Of a stretch of DNA of 6,165 bases, positions 5,265 to 6,165 are shown one piece after another. Position 1 is the first letter of the stretch, and every line of letters begins with the position of its first letter. The stretch covers positions 1 through 6,165 of the forward strand of contig CALGKV010000001.1 of NCBI GenBank assembly GCA_937930465.1, written 5' to 3'. The notes under the pieces were generated by a model. The model was not told the origin of the DNA. It ran no database searches and worked only from the letters and a program-made list of their open reading frames with translations. The position numbers were made by a program, and so were the translations under genes. The DNA is from Methanosuratincolales archaeon. GTDB taxonomy: Archaea; Thermoproteota; Methanomethylicia; Methanomethylicales; Methanomethylicaceae.

Positions 5265-5408
5265 TTGGCAAAATGCCCAAAATGTGGAACCGAGGTAGCA
5301 AAGCCTACAAAGACCTGGAAGCTTGCACCTAAGGGTAAAAAGGCAATAACGATCGGCCTCTTTAAGTGTCCAAGCTGTGGTGCATTCTTCAGATCCGCAC
5401 AGAAGTAA
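5265..5408 (+). CDS. 47-residue four-cysteine zinc ribbon, Cren7-like chromatin protein candidate
   Basis: This tiny basic protein starts at TTG and is easily missed. Two knuckles, CPKC (C4, C7) and CPSC (C35, C38), are 27 residues apart and should bind one zinc. Between and after them, KTWKLAPKGKK and ITIGLFK followed by FFR closely match the Cren7 core as I remember it from Sulfolobus (KVWALAPKGRK, VKIGLFK, YFR). The match is ungapped over about 41 positions with roughly half identical. Each cysteine falls on a non-cysteine position of Cren7 (T, G, D, T). W18, L20 and I28 align with Cren7 W26, L28 and V36, which contact or intercalate DNA. The likely role is therefore binding double-stranded DNA as a small nucleoid protein, with zinc replacing some packing. 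A general archaeal zinc ribbon of other function is the alternative. It has its own promoter signals, a strong Shine-Dalgarno and a terminator overlapping its stop codon. Confidence 0.85.
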   Translation: MAKCPKCGTEVAKPTKTWKLAPKGKKAITIGLFKCPSCGAFFRSAQK

Positions 5409-5428
5409 AAACTTCTTTTTTTATTTTT
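5401..5428 (+). terminator. Hairpin plus T-run terminator overlapping the zinc-ribbon stop codon
   Basis: AGAAGT (5401-5406) and ACTTCT (5411-5416) form a perfect six-base stem around an AAAA loop. A run of seven T (5416-5422) and then another of five (5424-5428) follow immediately. The stop codon TAA at 5406-5408 is inside the structure. This looks like a bacterial-style intrinsic terminator, although the T runs alone would suffice in archaea. Confidence 0.6.
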
Positions 5429-5450
5429 ATTCCACTCCTAAACAGTTTAA

Positions 5451-5594
5451 AACTTAGAGAAGAAATTATACAAGCTGGTCTTATTTGGTCGATTGAACCT
5501 TTATGATCGGAACCGCACTCAACAGTCTTGTGAATTTATTAAAAATTTGCCTCAAGAATTGAATCTTGAAATGATGAAAGAAAGAGGGAAGTGA
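5451..5594 (+). other. Short open stretch, possible small ORF or gene remnant
   Basis: After a TAA at 5448-5450 the plus strand stays open for 47 codons to a TGA at 5592-5594. The only common start is TTG at 5493, giving 33 residues that look protein-like and hydrophilic (NLYDRNRTQQSCEFIKNLP near the start, EMMKERGK at the end). There is no clear Shine-Dalgarno. The end overlaps the terminator hairpin of the opposing gene. I recognise no family. It could be the tail of a decayed gene, a genuine microprotein or chance. The rest of 5429-5600 shows nothing else I can support. Confidence 0.2.
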
Positions 5595-5602
5595 ACGTCC
5601 CT
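5570..5602 (-). terminator. Hairpin terminator of the PKD/FN3 gene
   Basis: Read on the minus strand, AGGGA and TCCCT (5602-5598 and 5589-5585) form a five-base stem with an eight-base loop. It begins at the stop codon and is followed by a pyrimidine-rich CTTTCTTTC tail. The stem is short, so this is a moderate call. Confidence 0.4.
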
Positions 5603-6165
5603 TATTTTACCCGCACCGACACAACGTTTGAGTAGGCAGAAACTATGCCCAGCGATGTGCTGAAAGCCTGGACCCTATATTTGCAAGCCCCTGATGGCGC
5701 AGTGGCGTCAATGAAGGATGTTACGTCGGGACTTACTGTTGCTATGCGAATATAAGCTGTGTACTTGTTCTTTAGCCATACGGAGCGCTCGATGTAAAAG
5801 CCTTCCTCGTTGTTTGAGTTATCGGTCCATGTTAGTGCAGCGTACCCCGCCCCGCCAGTTGCCTTCAGGTTCGTTGGCGGGTTGAGCGTAGGTGTTGTTT
5901 GGACATCCACCGTGACCGTTACGCTGGTCGTTGCTGTAGCCCCCTTGTCGTCCGTTACAGTGAGCCTCGCTGTGTAGGTTCCATTCGTGGTGTATGTATG
6001 CGTCGCGGTAACACCCGCGCCAGCATATCCGTCGCCGAAGTCCCAAGAATAAGAGACGATCTTTCCGTCTGGGTCACTCGACCCGCTCCCGTCGAAGCTT
6101 ACAACCAGTGGCGCATAGCCGGTCGTTGGGTTGGCAACCGCGTGCGCAGTCGGTGCAATGTTTTC
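5602..6165 (-). CDS. Extracellular PKD-FN3 domain protein, C-terminal part (cut by window edge)
   Basis: The minus strand is open from the right edge for 187 codons. Window residues about 1-86 form a PKD domain with the hallmark SYSWDFGDG near 38-46, the HTYTTNGTYTARLTVTD strand pair near 56-72 and a final VTVTV. After a Thr/Pro-rich linker (VQTTPTLNPP), residues about 97-187 form a fibronectin type III domain (NLKATGGAGYAALTWTD, NNEEGFYIERS, YRVQAFS, final VVSVRVK). Such PKD/FN3 tandems are typical of secreted adhesins, S-layer-associated proteins and glycoside hydrolases or proteases; the catalytic or N-terminal part is outside the window. The protein ends directly after FN3 with no membrane anchor. 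An internal GTG at 5910 could be taken as a start, but it falls at the end of the PKD domain and the reading frame continues upstream, so it is not. Likely cell-surface or secreted. Confidence 0.88.
   Translation of the reverse strand, partial: ENIAPTAHAVANPTTGYAPLVVSFDGSGSSDPDGKIVSYSWDFGDGYAGAGVTATHTYTTNGTYTARLTVTDDKGATATTSVTVTVDVQTTPTLNPPTNLKATGGAGYAALTWTDNSNNEEGFYIERSVWLKNKYTAYIRIATVSPDVTSFIDATAPSGACKYRVQAFSTSLGIVSAYSNVVSVRVK

Noticed and set aside
5602..5910. A free-standing 102-residue FN3 protein starting at GTG 5910.
   Set aside because: The same frame continues upstream to the window edge and encodes a textbook PKD domain, so 5910 is internal.
1..6165. CRISPR arrays, insertion sequences, toxin-antitoxin pairs or phage genes.
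   Set aside because: I found no regularly spaced direct repeats, transposase motifs, terminal inverted repeats or defence-type domains. The tRNA gene has no visible duplicated 3' end in the window that would mark an integrated element.

Overview
The window looks archaeal, most likely an uncultured member of the TACK group (Thaumarchaeota/Bathyarchaeia/Methanomethylicia-like). This rests on several signs: a split glycine-cleavage P-protein gene, a SEC59/DGK1-type CTP-dependent lipid kinase, a small basic protein resembling the crenarchaeal chromatin protein Cren7, TATA-like boxes about 26 bases upstream of likely transcript starts, T-rich terminators, heavy AGG/AGA/ATA codon use, and frequent TTG/GTG starts. 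The exact lineage cannot be fixed from this much sequence.

Layout, left to right. Positions 1-760 (minus strand, cut by the window edge) hold the N-terminal half of gcvPA, glycine decarboxylase subunit 1. It is divergent from a gene at 820-2082 (plus) for a secreted, membrane-anchored, sequon-rich protein whose ectodomain looks like a tandem duplication. A near-palindromic TATA element at 790-797 could serve both genes. Convergent to it, 2149-3093 (minus) encodes an extended-SDR nucleotide-sugar 4-epimerase, preceded on the same strand by tRNA-Gln(UUG) at 3130-3202 with an encoded CCA. Positions 3203-3442 are intergenic with an odd GC-rich stretch. Positions 3443-4138 (plus) encode a SEC59/DGK1/VTE5-type membrane kinase. 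Positions 4139-4578 hold no convincing intact gene but contain what looks like the C-terminal remnant of a COG0701-type permease. Positions 4624-5043 (plus) encode a short bacterioferritin-like diiron protein with a very strong ribosome-binding site. Positions 5265-5408 (plus) encode a 47-residue four-cysteine zinc ribbon with a TTG start; it aligns without gaps to the core of Cren7. Positions 5602-6165 (minus, cut by the window edge) encode the C-terminus of an extracellular PKD-FN3 protein.

How the genes relate: the epimerase (sugar nucleotides), the polyprenol/dolichol kinase-like protein (lipid carrier), the sequon-rich surface protein and the PKD/FN3 protein fit a cell-surface and N-glycosylation theme. 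They are on different strands and are not one operon, so this is only a thematic inference. The most notable item is the tiny zinc-ribbon gene, which looks like a cysteine-bearing relative of Cren7. Its upstream region carries five copies of ATGGT/ACCAT and its stop codon lies inside a terminator hairpin.
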